A DNA stretch of 64,000 bases from Intrasporangium_A sp039812505 (GTDB lineage: Bacteria > Actinomycetota > Actinomycetes > Actinomycetales > Dermatophilaceae): positions 1-64,000 of the forward strand of contig NZ_JBDIAQ010000003.1 of assembly GCF_039812505.1 (NCBI RefSeq). The letters are read 5' to 3'. The position numbers were made by a program, and so were the translations under genes. The notes under the pieces were generated by a model. It had not been told where the DNA came from. It saw only the letters and a program-made list of their open reading frames with translations, and did no database searches. Shown piece after piece: positions 36,649 through 44,730 of this stretch; positions within the stretch are counted from its first letter, which is position 1, and every line of letters begins with the position of its first letter.

Positions 36649-36655
36649 GGCCACG

Positions 36656-36661
36656 ACGATA
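36656..36661 (-). promoter_or_regulatory. Leaderless -10 box of dop
   Basis: TATCGT on the minus strand, seven bases before the ATG. Confidence 0.4.
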
Positions 36662-36718
36662 ACCGCAACGCTGGGAAATCCCACCCGTGGCCGCACCGGT
36701 CACCGCGGACTGCTCCAG

Positions 36719-36724
36719 TAGGCT
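36719..36724 (+). promoter_or_regulatory. Candidate -10 box of the PRPP-synthetase-like gene
   Basis: TAGGCT, 31 bases upstream of the GTG at 36756. The predicted leader has GAGAGG nine bases before that GTG. Confidence 0.35.
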
Positions 36725-36755
36725 CGGGCCCGTCCCCGTCGAGAGGATGCCTGCG

Positions 36756-37745
36756 GTGAACGACGTCGTCGTCTTCAGCGGCTCGGCCCACCCGGCCCTG
36801 GCCGAGCGGATCTGCACCCATCTCGGGGTGCGCCTGTCCCCCGTCGACCTGCGGCGGTTCAGCAACGACTGTCTGCAGGCGCAGCTGCTGGCCAACTGCC
36901 GCAAGCAGGACGTCTACCTGATCCAGCCCCTCGTGCCGCCCACGCAGGAGCACCTCATGGAGCTGCTGCTGATGATCGACGCCGCCCGCGGGGCCTCCGC
37001 CGGCCAGATCACCGCGGTCATGCCGCACTACGCCTACGCGCGGTCCGACAAGAAGGACGCCTCGCGCATCTCCCTGGGCGGCCGCCTCGTCGCCGACCTG
37101 ATCCGGACCGCCGGTGCGGACCGGGTGCTGACCATGGCCCTGCACGCGCCCCAGGTGCACGGCTTCTTCCGGATGCCGGTCGACCACCTGACCGCGATCG
37201 GCGTGCTGGCCGACCACTTCCGGGACCGCGACCTTCGCGACGCGATCGTGGTCAGCCCCGACCTGGGCAACGCCAAGGTCGCCACGACCTTCGCTCGGCT
37301 GCTGGGCCTGCCGGTCGCCGCCGGCTCGAAGCAGCGGGTCGCCGACGACCACGTCGTGATCGACTCGATCGTGGGCGACGTGCGGGGGCGGCGGGCCATC
37401 GTGCTCGACGACGAGATCGCGACGGGTGGCTCGATGGTCGAGCTGATCGACCGGCTGCGCGACGAGGGCGCCACCGGCGCCTCCGTCGTCTGCACGCACG
37501 GCCTGTTCACCGGCAAGGCCGTCGAGCGGCTGCGCGGCCACCCGTGGGTCACCGAGGTCGTCACGACCGACACCGTCCCGCGCCCGGCCGACTGGCCCGA
37601 GCTGCGCACCATCTCGGTCGCCCGGCTCTTCGGCGAGGCGATCAGCCGGATCCACCTCGGCCGGTCGGTCTCGTCGCTGTTCGAGGGCGTCGACCCGACC
37701 TGTGCCCCGCCGCAGGCGCAGCTGCCCTTCGAGACGGCCGGATGA
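36756..37745 (+). CDS. Ribose-phosphate pyrophosphokinase-like protein
   Basis: A 329-residue PRPP synthetase family member, which would make PRPP from ribose 5-phosphate and ATP. The PRPP-binding loop AIVLDDEIATGGSM and the HYAYARSDKKD segment are clear. The flexible-loop region (PDLGNAKVATTFARLLG, SKQRV) departs from the classical KRR pattern, so it belongs to a divergent branch and may act on other sugars. The GTG at 36756 has GAGAGG nine bases upstream; ATG 36747 is an alternative. It is inserted on the opposite strand between dop and arc. Confidence 0.82.
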   Translation: MNDVVVFSGSAHPALAERICTHLGVRLSPVDLRRFSNDCLQAQLLANCRKQDVYLIQPLVPPTQEHLMELLLMIDAARGASAGQITAVMPHYAYARSDKKDASRISLGGRLVADLIRTAGADRVLTMALHAPQVHGFFRMPVDHLTAIGVLADHFRDRDLRDAIVVSPDLGNAKVATTFARLLGLPVAAGSKQRVADDHVVIDSIVGDVRGRRAIVLDDEIATGGSMVELIDRLRDEGATGASVVCTHGLFTGKAVERLRGHPWVTEVVTTDTVPRPADWPELRTISVARLFGEAISRIHLGRSVSSLFEGVDPTCAPPQAQLPFETAG

Positions 37746-38164
37746 GCCGGACCGGGCCCGGCCGGCAGCTGCGCTGGCTCGCCCTCGACGTGGTGCTCGT
37801 GCTCGGCTTCGCCGCGGCGGGCCGCGCCACGCACGAGCAGGCGGCCACCGTCACCGGTGCCCTGCTGACCGGCTGGCCCTTCCTGGTCGGCACCGCCGCC
37901 GGCTGGGGCCTCGTGCGGACGCTGCGGCGGCGGTGGCCGCTTGAGGTCGGCCCGGGGATCACCGTCTGGTTCGTCACCGTCGGCGGCGGCATGGTGCTGC
38001 GCCACCTGACCGGGCAGGGCACCGCGTGGCCGTTCGTCCTGGTCGCCGGGGCCACGCTCGCCGTCCTGCTGCTCGGGTGGCGGGCCCTGCGGCAGTGGCG
38101 GCACCGTGGGTATGCCGCCCACCCGGCCGCGCGCGTCGGCGAGCCCTCGCGCGGGGCGCGCTGA
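37742..38164 (+). CDS. DUF3054 family membrane protein
   Basis: A 140-residue protein with four predicted helices (LALDVVLVLGFAAAG, TGWPFLVGTAAGWGLV, TVWFVTVGGGMVLRHLTG, VLVAGATLAVLLLGW). The conserved FAAAGRATH and WPFLVG segments identify the DUF3054 family of unknown function. The ATG overlaps the stop of the preceding gene (ATGA), so it is coupled to it. It ends 26 bases before the end of the convergent arc gene. Confidence 0.85.
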   Translation: MSRTGPGRQLRWLALDVVLVLGFAAAGRATHEQAATVTGALLTGWPFLVGTAAGWGLVRTLRRRWPLEVGPGITVWFVTVGGGMVLRHLTGQGTAWPFVLVAGATLAVLLLGWRALRQWRHRGYAAHPAARVGEPSRGAR

Positions 38165-38190
38165 GCGGCATACCGCGGCCGCCGGAGGCC

Positions 38191-39936
38191 TCAGAGGTAC
38201 TGACCGGTGTTGGCCGTGGCGATCGACCGGCCGGGCGAGCTGCCGTCCTTGCCCTTGATCAGCGTGCGGATGTAGACGATGCGCTCGCCCTTCTTGCCGG
38301 AGATCCGCGCCCAGTCGTCGGGGTTGGTGGTGTTGGGCAGGTCCTCGTTCTCCTTGAACTCGTCGAGACAGCTGGTCAGGACGTGCTCGACGCGGATGCC
38401 CTTCTGTCCCGTGGTCAGGTAGTCCTTGATCGCCAGCTTCTTGGCGCGGTCGACGATGTTCTGGATCATCGCGCCGGAGTTGAAGTCCTTGAAGTACAGG
38501 ATCTCCTTGTCGCCACCCGAGTAGGTGACCTCGAGGAAGCGGTTGTCCTCGACCTCGGAGTACATCCGCTCGACGGCCGCGGTGATCATGTCCTCGACCG
38601 TCGCCCCGCGATCGCCCTGGTGCTCGGTCAGGTCGTGCTCGTGCAGCGGCAGGTCGGTGGTCAGGTACTTGGTGAAGATGTCGCGGGCGGCCTCGGCGTC
38701 GGGGCGCTCGATCTTGATCTTGGCGTCGAGCCGGCCGGGCCGCAGGATGGCCGGGTCGATCATGTCCTCGCGGTTGGACGCGCCGATCACGATGACGTTG
38801 TCGAGCCGCTCCACGCCGTCGATCTCGGCGAGCAGCTGCGGCACGATGGTCGTCTCGACGTCGCTGGAGATGCCCGAGCCGCGGGTGCGGAACAGCGAGT
38901 CCATCTCGTCGAAGAAGACCACGACCGGCGTGCCCTCGGACGCCTTCTCCCGCGCGCGCTGGAAGATGAGCCGGATGTGCCGCTCGGTCTCGCCGACGTA
39001 CTTGTTCAGCAGCTCCGGGCCCTTGATGTTCAGGAAGTAGCTCTTGCGCTCGGTCGGGTCGACGCCCTCGCGCTCGGCGACCTTGCGGGCCAGGGAGGCG
39101 GCGACGGCCTTGGCGATGAGGGTCTTGCCGCAGCCGGGCGGACCGTACAGCAGGACGCCCTTGGGCGGTTTGAGGGCGTGCTCGCGGAACAGCTCAGGGT
39201 GCATGAACGGCAGCTCGACGGCGTCGCGGATCTGCTCGATCTGCCCGGCCAGGCCCCCGATGTCCTCGTAGGCGACGTCGGGCACCTCCTCGAGGACGAG
39301 CTCCTCGACCTCCAGCTTGGGGATGACCTCGTAGACGAAGTTGCTGCGCGGGTCGAGCGTCAGGGCGTCGCCGACCCTGACGTGCTCGTCGCGAAGCGTC
39401 TCGGCGGGCCGGCAGACGCGTTCCTCGTCCCCGTGGGTGACCACCACGAGCCGGCCGTCGGACAGCTTCTCCTTGATCGTCACGACCTCGCCCACCCGCT
39501 CGTACCCGTGGACGGACACGACGTTCAGGGCCTCGTTGAGCATGACCTCACGGCCCGCGCCCAGCTCTCGCGTGTCGACCGACGGGCTGACCGCCACGCG
39601 CATCTTGCGTCCACCGGTGAGGATGTCGGCCGTGCCCTCCTCGTCGACGTCGACGACCAGCCCGAACGTGCTCGGTGGCTGGGCCAGCCGGTCGACCTCC
39701 TTCTTCAGGGTGACGATCTGCTCCCTAGCCTCCTTGAGGGTGCGCACGAGACGCTCGTTCTGGGTCGACAAGGTGGTCAGGGAGGTCTGGAGATGGTTCA
39801 GGCGGGCCTCGAGCTCACGGGCCCGCTCGGACCCCGAGGCGGTCCGGCGCAGGCCGTGGACCTCCGACTGCAGAGCCTCCCGGTCGCGATCGCCCGGCGC
39901 ACCGCCGGTTGGCGTCCCACGGGTCTCGTCGGTCAT
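38191..39936 (-). CDS. arc: Proteasome-associated ATPase Arc/Mpa
   Basis: A 581-residue AAA ATPase that unfolds pupylated proteins and feeds them to the 20S proteasome. An N-terminal coiled coil (about residues 15-75) binds Pup and is followed by the OB double domain (about 80-225). The AAA module has GPPGCGKT (Walker A), VVFFDEMDSLF (Walker B) and LRPGRLDAKI. The C-terminal GQYL docks into the alpha ring. The start at ATG 39936 follows a GAGGAGG Shine-Dalgarno. It is preceded by trmI at 54 bases. Confidence 0.97.
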   Translation of the reverse strand: MTDETRGTPTGGAPGDRDREALQSEVHGLRRTASGSERARELEARLNHLQTSLTTLSTQNERLVRTLKEAREQIVTLKKEVDRLAQPPSTFGLVVDVDEEGTADILTGGRKMRVAVSPSVDTRELGAGREVMLNEALNVVSVHGYERVGEVVTIKEKLSDGRLVVVTHGDEERVCRPAETLRDEHVRVGDALTLDPRSNFVYEVIPKLEVEELVLEEVPDVAYEDIGGLAGQIEQIRDAVELPFMHPELFREHALKPPKGVLLYGPPGCGKTLIAKAVAASLARKVAEREGVDPTERKSYFLNIKGPELLNKYVGETERHIRLIFQRAREKASEGTPVVVFFDEMDSLFRTRGSGISSDVETTIVPQLLAEIDGVERLDNVIVIGASNREDMIDPAILRPGRLDAKIKIERPDAEAARDIFTKYLTTDLPLHEHDLTEHQGDRGATVEDMITAAVERMYSEVEDNRFLEVTYSGGDKEILYFKDFNSGAMIQNIVDRAKKLAIKDYLTTGQKGIRVEHVLTSCLDEFKENEDLPNTTNPDDWARISGKKGERIVYIRTLIKGKDGSSPGRSIATANTGQYL

Positions 39937-39990
39937 GTCGGCCTCCTCGTCCGCGCTACCTGACACTTCGACAGTAACTCGCACTCCTGT

Positions 39991-41049
39991 CTATCCGTCG
40001 GATGTTTCGGTGAGTGAGCGTCGCAGTCGGCGCAGCCGCCGGTCTGACTTGACCTGTTCGCCGAGGGCCGCCGGGGTCCAGCGCGCGTCGTCGAGACCGC
40101 CCGGGATGCCGGGGTCTGCCGCCGTGGTCGCGCCGGCGGCGTCGTCCGGGTGCCCGCTCCCGGGATAGGAGCCCTTCGCGGGACGGCGCGTGCGCTCGGG
40201 CGGCAGCACACCCGGGGCCAGCCGCCGGGTCGTGATGAGGAAGCCGGTGTGGCCGTGCATCCGGTGCTGGGGCCGGACGGCCAGGCCCTCGAGGTGCCAG
40301 CCCCGCACGATCGACTCCCAGGCGTTCGGCTCGGTGAACCCGCCCTGGGCCCGGATGCCCTCGGCGAGCCGACTGAGCTGGGTCGTGGTCGCGACATAGC
40401 AGATCAGCACGCCCCCGGGACCCAGTGCCGTCGCGACCGCCTCGAGGCACTCCCACGGGGCGAGCATGTCGAGCACCACGCGGTCGACCGACCCCGGCCC
40501 GAGCTGCTCGGGCAGGCCCTCGACGAGGTCGGCGACGTGCACCGACCACGCCGGGTGGTCCCCGCCGAAGAAGGCCCGGGCGTTGGCGCGGGCGATCTCG
40601 GCGAAGTCCGCACGTCGCTCGAAGCTGACCAGCCGGCCGGAGACGCCGACCGCGCGCAGCAGCGACATCGACAGGGCACCCGAGCCGACCCCCGCCTCGA
40701 CGACGACCGCGCCGGGAAAGATGTCTGCCATCTGGACGATCTGGCCGGCGTCCTTGGGGTAGACAACCGCAGCCCCCCGGGGCATCGACATGACGTAGTC
40801 CGGCAGCAACGGGCGCAGCGCGAGGTACTGGACGCCCGCGGTGTTGGTGACGACCGACCCGTCAGGGCGGCCGATCAGGTCGTCGTGCGGCAAGTAGCCC
40901 CGGTGCGTGTGGAACTCGCGCCCGGGCTCGAGGGTGATCGTGTGCAGCCGCCCCTTCGGGTCGGTCAGCTGGACCCGTTCGCCGGTCTGGAACACGCCAC
41001 GCCGGTGGCGCAGTGGCTCGCCGTCGGCCGGTGGCGCGGGGCTGGTCAT
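39991..41049 (-). CDS. trmI: tRNA (adenine-58-N1)-methyltransferase TrmI
   Basis: A 352-residue SAM-dependent enzyme that methylates A58 in the T-loop of tRNA. The N-terminal beta domain (GERVQLTDPKGRLHTITLEPG) is followed by the SAM motif VVVEAGVGSGALSMSLL, VVLDMLAPWECLEA and GGVLICYVATTTQLSRL. It is longer than the roughly 280 residues usual in this family because of a Pro/Gly-rich, then basic, C-terminal tail (about residues 285-352). It lies 11 bases after an SSB-like gene and upstream of arc, as in many actinobacteria. Confidence 0.93.
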   Translation of the reverse strand: MTSPAPPADGEPLRHRRGVFQTGERVQLTDPKGRLHTITLEPGREFHTHRGYLPHDDLIGRPDGSVVTNTAGVQYLALRPLLPDYVMSMPRGAAVVYPKDAGQIVQMADIFPGAVVVEAGVGSGALSMSLLRAVGVSGRLVSFERRADFAEIARANARAFFGGDHPAWSVHVADLVEGLPEQLGPGSVDRVVLDMLAPWECLEAVATALGPGGVLICYVATTTQLSRLAEGIRAQGGFTEPNAWESIVRGWHLEGLAVRPQHRMHGHTGFLITTRRLAPGVLPPERTRRPAKGSYPGSGHPDDAAGATTAADPGIPGGLDDARWTPAALGEQVKSDRRLRRLRRSLTETSDG

Positions 41050-41057
41050 GGCAGGAC

Positions 41058-41063
41058 AGTCTA
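41058..41063 (-). promoter_or_regulatory. Leaderless-type -10 box of trmI
   Basis: TAGACT on the minus strand, eight bases before the trmI ATG. Its TAG is the stop codon of the SSB-like gene. Confidence 0.35.
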
Positions 41064-41465
41064 GGTGCCACGAGGCACGCCCCTGGCCAGCCGCCGCAGG
41101 GCCGTGGCCTCCACCTCGTAGCGGCTCTGCCGCCCCGCCCCGACCGCGAAGAACCGGCGCCGCAGCGCGCCCTCGACCTCGACCCAGTCGCCCTCGCGCA
41201 GCCCGCCCGCGGACCGCCTGGTGCAGGCGGACCAGCACACGACGTCGATGGTGTCGACGGCCCGGCGGGGGGTCCGACCCCCGTCCCGGCCGGCGCGGGC
41301 CGGGTCGGGCGGGCGCGGGACGACGACCCGGAGCACGACGATGCGGTCGCCGCTCGGCAGCACCCGCTCCTCGGGCTCGGCCGGCACCCGACCGGAGAGA
41401 CCGACCTGGTTGCGGGGTGCCGGCCCCGGCGCCGGGGCCGTCCGGCGGCTGGCTGCCGCTGTCAT
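41061..41465 (-). CDS. Single-stranded-DNA-binding-protein-like OB-fold protein
   Basis: A 134-residue protein with SSB-type OB-fold strands: NQVGLSGRVPAEPEER, DRIVVLRVVVPRP, DTIDVVCW and REGDWVEVEGALRRRFF. It lacks the Gly-rich acidic C-terminal tip (DDxPF) that housekeeping SSB uses to recruit partners, so it is probably an auxiliary SSB-like paralogue. An Arg/Pro-rich linker interrupts the middle. It is the likely first gene of the set with trmI and arc. GGAAGGAGC precedes the ATG. Function is inferred from fold only. Confidence 0.75.
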   Translation of the reverse strand: MTAAASRRTAPAPGPAPRNQVGLSGRVPAEPEERVLPSGDRIVVLRVVVPRPPDPARAGRDGGRTPRRAVDTIDVVCWSACTRRSAGGLREGDWVEVEGALRRRFFAVGAGRQSRYEVEATALRRLARGVPRGT

Positions 41466-41622
41466 GTCGAGCTCCTTCCGGTCCCGGCCATCGGGCCCGG
41501 TCCCAGAGTGCCGGGGGGTACGCGGTGGGACCAGGTGGGTGCGCGGCCCAGTGGACGACGCGTTGGTGGGCTCGGGGGTTGTGCACGGGTGGCCGGCGTG
41601 GGCGGATGTTTCGTCAACGACT

Positions 41623-41747
41623 GTGGTCCGGGTCGGTGCTGCCTGAACCGCGTGCTCCGGACCGGCGCTGCCTGAACCCCGTGCTCCGGGTCGGGAGCCC
41701 CGTGCTCCGGCTCGGCGCTGTCGCGTGGTCCGGGTCAGCGGTGCCGG
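41623..41747. repeat. Five degenerate direct repeats in an intergenic region
   Basis: The core GTG(C/G)TCCGG recurs at 41623, 41652, 41681, 41702 and 41725. The first two units are 29 bases long and share GCTGCCTGAACC; later units are 21-23 bases. The block lies in the 269-base gap between the SSB-like gene and the M50 protease, and the last copy enters the protease 3' end. The remaining part, 41466-41622, shows nothing recognisable. Confidence 0.6.
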
Positions 41748-42892
41748 CGTCGGGCGAGCTCGGCCCCGACGACCTCGTTGACCCGTTCGGCACGGGCGAC
41801 GCCCCGTACCGCCCTGGTCTGCTCGTCGACGACCACGGCGACGGACAGCGACCGCTCCCCCATCAGCCGCACGAGGTCGGTGAGCACCGCGTCGGCCGGC
41901 AGGGCCACGACCCAGTCGCGCCGCTCCGGCTGCAGGGTGGCCGACAGGCTGGTCGTCGCGCGCCGCGACTCCGGGACGTCGGTGATCGCCGAGCCCGGCA
42001 CGACCCCGACGGGCCAGCCGGCGCTGTCGGTGCCGATGATCACCACGGGTCGCCCGCCGGCCGACGCCGCGGTGACCGCCTGGGCCACGGTGCTGGACGT
42101 CGGGACGAGAAGGGCCGGGTCGAGGACCGGCTCGACCGGCCCCGCGGTGGCCTCGTGGATGTGCCCGGAGCGGATCGCGTCAGAGGCGCCCTTCCAGAGG
42201 AAGGCGGCGATCAGGACGGCCCAGAGCAGGGTCGTGGTGTCCGGCTGGCCGCCCTGCAGCAGGGGGACGCCGACCAGGTAGGCGACGCCTCCCACCGCCA
42301 GCACTCGCCCCAGCCAGCCCGCCGCGACCAGGCCCGTGCCCTTGCGTCCGGTGACCTTCCATACGAGCGCGCTGACGATCTGCCCGCCGTCGAGGGGCAG
42401 CCCGGGCAGCAGGTTGAACAGGCCCACGAGCAGGTTGGCCCAGGTGACCACGCCGACGAGCAGCTGCGCGGTCTCGCCCGTGACCAGGGGCAGCACGAGG
42501 TACCCGAGCACCGCCAGGACCAGGTTGGCCAGCGGGCCGACGACGGCGATGACGGCGGTCGCGCCGGGGTGCGATCGGGTCGCGTCGTAGACGGTGTGGC
42601 CACCCCAGACGTCGGCGACGATGCGGTCGACCGGGTGGCCGCTCCACCGGGCGGCCAGCGCGTGGGCCGCCTCGTGGACCAGGACCGAGACGAGCAGCAG
42701 CACGGCATACCCGAGCGCGACGAGGTAGCCGTAGGCCGGGCCACGGCCGGCCGTCCCGAGCCGCGGCCCGAACAGCACGATGATCACGACGGCGATGATC
42801 GGCCAGGACCGGCCCAGGTAGACGGGGATGCCGCCGAGGGACCCCATCCGCCAGCCGTGGGGCGAACGGGGCTGGCCTCCCGGTGTCGTCAT
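41735..42892 (-). CDS. Site-2 protease family (M50) membrane metallopeptidase
   Basis: A 385-residue intramembrane protease. The zinc site HEAAH lies in helix 2 (about residue 74) and the third ligand in NLLPGLPLDGG (about 160), within six or so helices. A cytoplasmic CBS-like pair follows (about residues 240-380), which may sense adenosine nucleotides. Members of this group with C-terminal CBS domains are widespread in actinobacteria; the substrate is unknown. A leaderless TAGTGT box lies six bases upstream. It is divergent from the RecB-type nuclease gene. Confidence 0.9.
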   Translation of the reverse strand: MTTPGGQPRSPHGWRMGSLGGIPVYLGRSWPIIAVVIIVLFGPRLGTAGRGPAYGYLVALGYAVLLLVSVLVHEAAHALAARWSGHPVDRIVADVWGGHTVYDATRSHPGATAVIAVVGPLANLVLAVLGYLVLPLVTGETAQLLVGVVTWANLLVGLFNLLPGLPLDGGQIVSALVWKVTGRKGTGLVAAGWLGRVLAVGGVAYLVGVPLLQGGQPDTTTLLWAVLIAAFLWKGASDAIRSGHIHEATAGPVEPVLDPALLVPTSSTVAQAVTAASAGGRPVVIIGTDSAGWPVGVVPGSAITDVPESRRATTSLSATLQPERRDWVVALPADAVLTDLVRLMGERSLSVAVVVDEQTRAVRGVARAERVNEVVGAELARRRHR

Positions 42893-42898
42893 GGTGGG

Positions 42899-42904
42899 AC
42901 ACTA
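42899..42904 (-). promoter_or_regulatory. Leaderless -10 box of the M50 protease
   Basis: TAGTGT on the minus strand, six bases from the ATG. Confidence 0.45.
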
Positions 42905-42955
42905 CGGCACCGCCCTCAGCCGTCGCCGCCGGTCGGGACTGTCGCCGGGGCGTCA

Positions 42956-42961
42956 TACAGT
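42956..42961 (+). promoter_or_regulatory. Leaderless -10 box of the RecB-type nuclease
   Basis: TACAGT, seven bases before the ATG at 42969. Confidence 0.45.
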
Positions 42962-42968
42962 CGGGGGC

Positions 42969-43808
42969 ATGCCGGCCGCCCTCTCGCCCAGCCGGGCCGC
43001 GGACTTCATGGCGTGCCCGATGCGCTACCGCTTCCGGGTCGTCGACCGGCTGCCGTCGCCACCGACCCCCGCGAGCGCGCGCGGCACCCTGGTGCACGCC
43101 GTGCTGGAGCGGATCTTCGACCTGCCGCCCGCCGGGCGCACCCTCGATGCGGCCCGGCGTCTGGTGCCCCGGGAGTGGCAACGCCTCGTGCTCGCCGAGC
43201 CCGGCCTGGCCGACCTGCTCGCCGAGCGCGCTGGGCACGCCGACGAGTGGTTCGCGGCGGCCGCTGCGCTTCTGGAGACGTGGTTCGGCATCGAGGACCC
43301 CACCCGACTCGAGCCGGCCGAGCGGGAGCTGTACGTCGAGGCCGACCTCGACGGCCTGCTCCTGCGCGGCTACGTCGACCGGCTCGACGTCGCGCCCGAC
43401 GGCGCGCTGCGGGTGGTCGACTACAAGACCGGCCGCTCCCCGTCCGAACGCTTCGAGGCCCGGGCACTGTTCCAGCTGAAGTTCTACGCGCTCGTGCTGT
43501 GGCGCCGGCGCGGCACGATCCCGCGAATGCTGCAGCTGGTCTACCTCGGCAACGGCGAGCTGGTCCGCTACGAGCCCGACGAGCAGGACCTCGTCGGGGT
43601 GGAGCGCAAGATCCGGGCGCTGTGGGCCGCCATCGGGCGGGCCGCCGCGACCGGCGACTGGCGGCCCAGCCCGGGCCGGCTCTGCGACTGGTGCGAGTAC
43701 CGTCCGATCTGCCCGGCCTGGGGCGGCACGCCGCCACCGCTGCCGGACGATGCGGGCACGCTCGCCCTCGCCCCGGCTGCCTCGGACCCACTGGAGGGGG
43801 CCGGGTGA
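42969..43808 (+). CDS. RecB-family exonuclease (PD-(D/E)XK, Fe-S type)
   Basis: A 279-residue Cas4/AddB-like nuclease. The nuclease core has GTLVHAVLERIF (His), GYVDRLDVAPDGALRVVDYKTG (Asp and the D-x-K pair) and the QLKFYALVLW helix. One Cys near the N-terminus (FMACPMRYRF) and three at the C-terminus (LCDWCEYRPICPAW) form the four-Cys iron-sulfur clamp typical of this group. It likely trims DNA ends in repair. The ATG at 42969 begins with the conserved ALSPSRAADF. Confidence 0.92.
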   Translation: MPAALSPSRAADFMACPMRYRFRVVDRLPSPPTPASARGTLVHAVLERIFDLPPAGRTLDAARRLVPREWQRLVLAEPGLADLLAERAGHADEWFAAAAALLETWFGIEDPTRLEPAERELYVEADLDGLLLRGYVDRLDVAPDGALRVVDYKTGRSPSERFEARALFQLKFYALVLWRRRGTIPRMLQLVYLGNGELVRYEPDEQDLVGVERKIRALWAAIGRAAATGDWRPSPGRLCDWCEYRPICPAWGGTPPPLPDDAGTLALAPAASDPLEGAG

Positions 43809-43992
43809 GCGCATTCGGCTGACCGTCGCGGACCGACCATGGCACCGGGCCTCGGTCGGCCACGACGGGCGCCGCCGAGCGACGCCCCGGGTCAGGCCGC
43901 GGGCGGTCTGTCCGGGCAGCCGAAGGGGCAGGCCCGGGCGCCTCTTCGGCACGCATCCGCCCGCCGGCGCCCCGGGCCACCCGCGCCGTCCC

Positions 43993-43998
43993 TAGCAT
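43993..43998 (+). promoter_or_regulatory. Leaderless -10 box of the injection-cargo-like gene
   Basis: TAGCAT, six bases before the GTG at 44005. The 196-base gap before it (43809-44004) holds nothing else recognisable. Confidence 0.45.
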
Positions 43999-44004
43999 GG
44001 ACAG

Positions 44005-44730
44005 GTGAGCCTCCAGGCCAGGCTGCGTCACCCACTCGTGGATCCTTCCGAAGTGCAGCACACCGCCCGTCCTGCGCATGCCCCGGGGCCTGTCCCGGGT
44101 CGGCCGCCCTCGCCGCAGCTGGTGCTCTCGCTCCAGCGGGCCGTCGGCAACCACGCGGTCGCCACCCTGCTCGGCGGACCGAGCGTGCAACGCCTGGTCA
44201 GCAAGGACGACCTCTGGGACCACTACTTCGACGCCTACTCGTCGCGGATGAGGACCCGCGGCCGCATCGACCAGCGATGGACCGACGTGTTCTTCCACTT
44301 CGAGAACCGGCTCTACGGCGCCAAGGCCCAGGTCGCGACCGTCGGCGACGCCGCCTATGACGCGGCGGGGGTCCAGGACGCCCACGACAACCTCGCCGCA
44401 CTGGGCTTCGCGGCGCTGCCGCCGAGCCCGGACCCGAACGTCGCAGCGGCACGCGCCGTCATCACCGTGGCGAACACCAGGTGGAGCGCCTTCCGGGGCA
44501 ACGGCGGGCTCAACCGGGGCGCCTGGGCCGGCTCGGCCACCCACGGGGAGCAACCACCCAACTACGTGCAGACCGCAGCGGGGGTCATCGCCGAGCTGCG
44601 GAACATGCAGCTGGCCCAGGCGGGCCGGATCGGCTCGTGGTGGCTGATGGCCAGCGACACGGCACCATCCGGGAACGCGCTGCACCGTGGCGGCGTCGAC
44701 GCGCGGGGCGACTTCATCTACCACCTGTGA
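44005..44730 (+). CDS. Orphan protein with eCIS-cargo-like N-terminal motif
   Basis: A 241-residue protein of unknown function. Residues about 38-64 (LVLSLQRAVGNHAVATLL, then VQRLV) carry the LQR-x-x-GN-x-AV-x-x-LL and VQR pattern found at the N-terminus of proteins associated with extracellular contractile injection systems (DUF4157-type cargo and related proteins) in actinobacteria. Before it is a Pro/His-rich disordered leader; after it is an unrecognised domain of about 175 residues rich in Asp, Trp and Arg (DHYFDAYSSRMRTRG, WWLMASDTAP). No sheath, tube or baseplate genes are in the window. It overlaps the convergent HAD gene by 17 bases. GTG is the only plausible start. Confidence 0.7.
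   Translation: MSLQARLRHPLVDPSEVQHTARPAHAPGPVPGRPPSPQLVLSLQRAVGNHAVATLLGGPSVQRLVSKDDLWDHYFDAYSSRMRTRGRIDQRWTDVFFHFENRLYGAKAQVATVGDAAYDAAGVQDAHDNLAALGFAALPPSPDPNVAAARAVITVANTRWSAFRGNGGLNRGAWAGSATHGEQPPNYVQTAAGVIAELRNMQLAQAGRIGSWWLMASDTAPSGNALHRGGVDARGDFIYHL

Noticed and set aside
41623..41747. CRISPR array
   Set aside because: The repeats are degenerate, spaced 21-29 bases with no unique spacers, and no cas genes are present.
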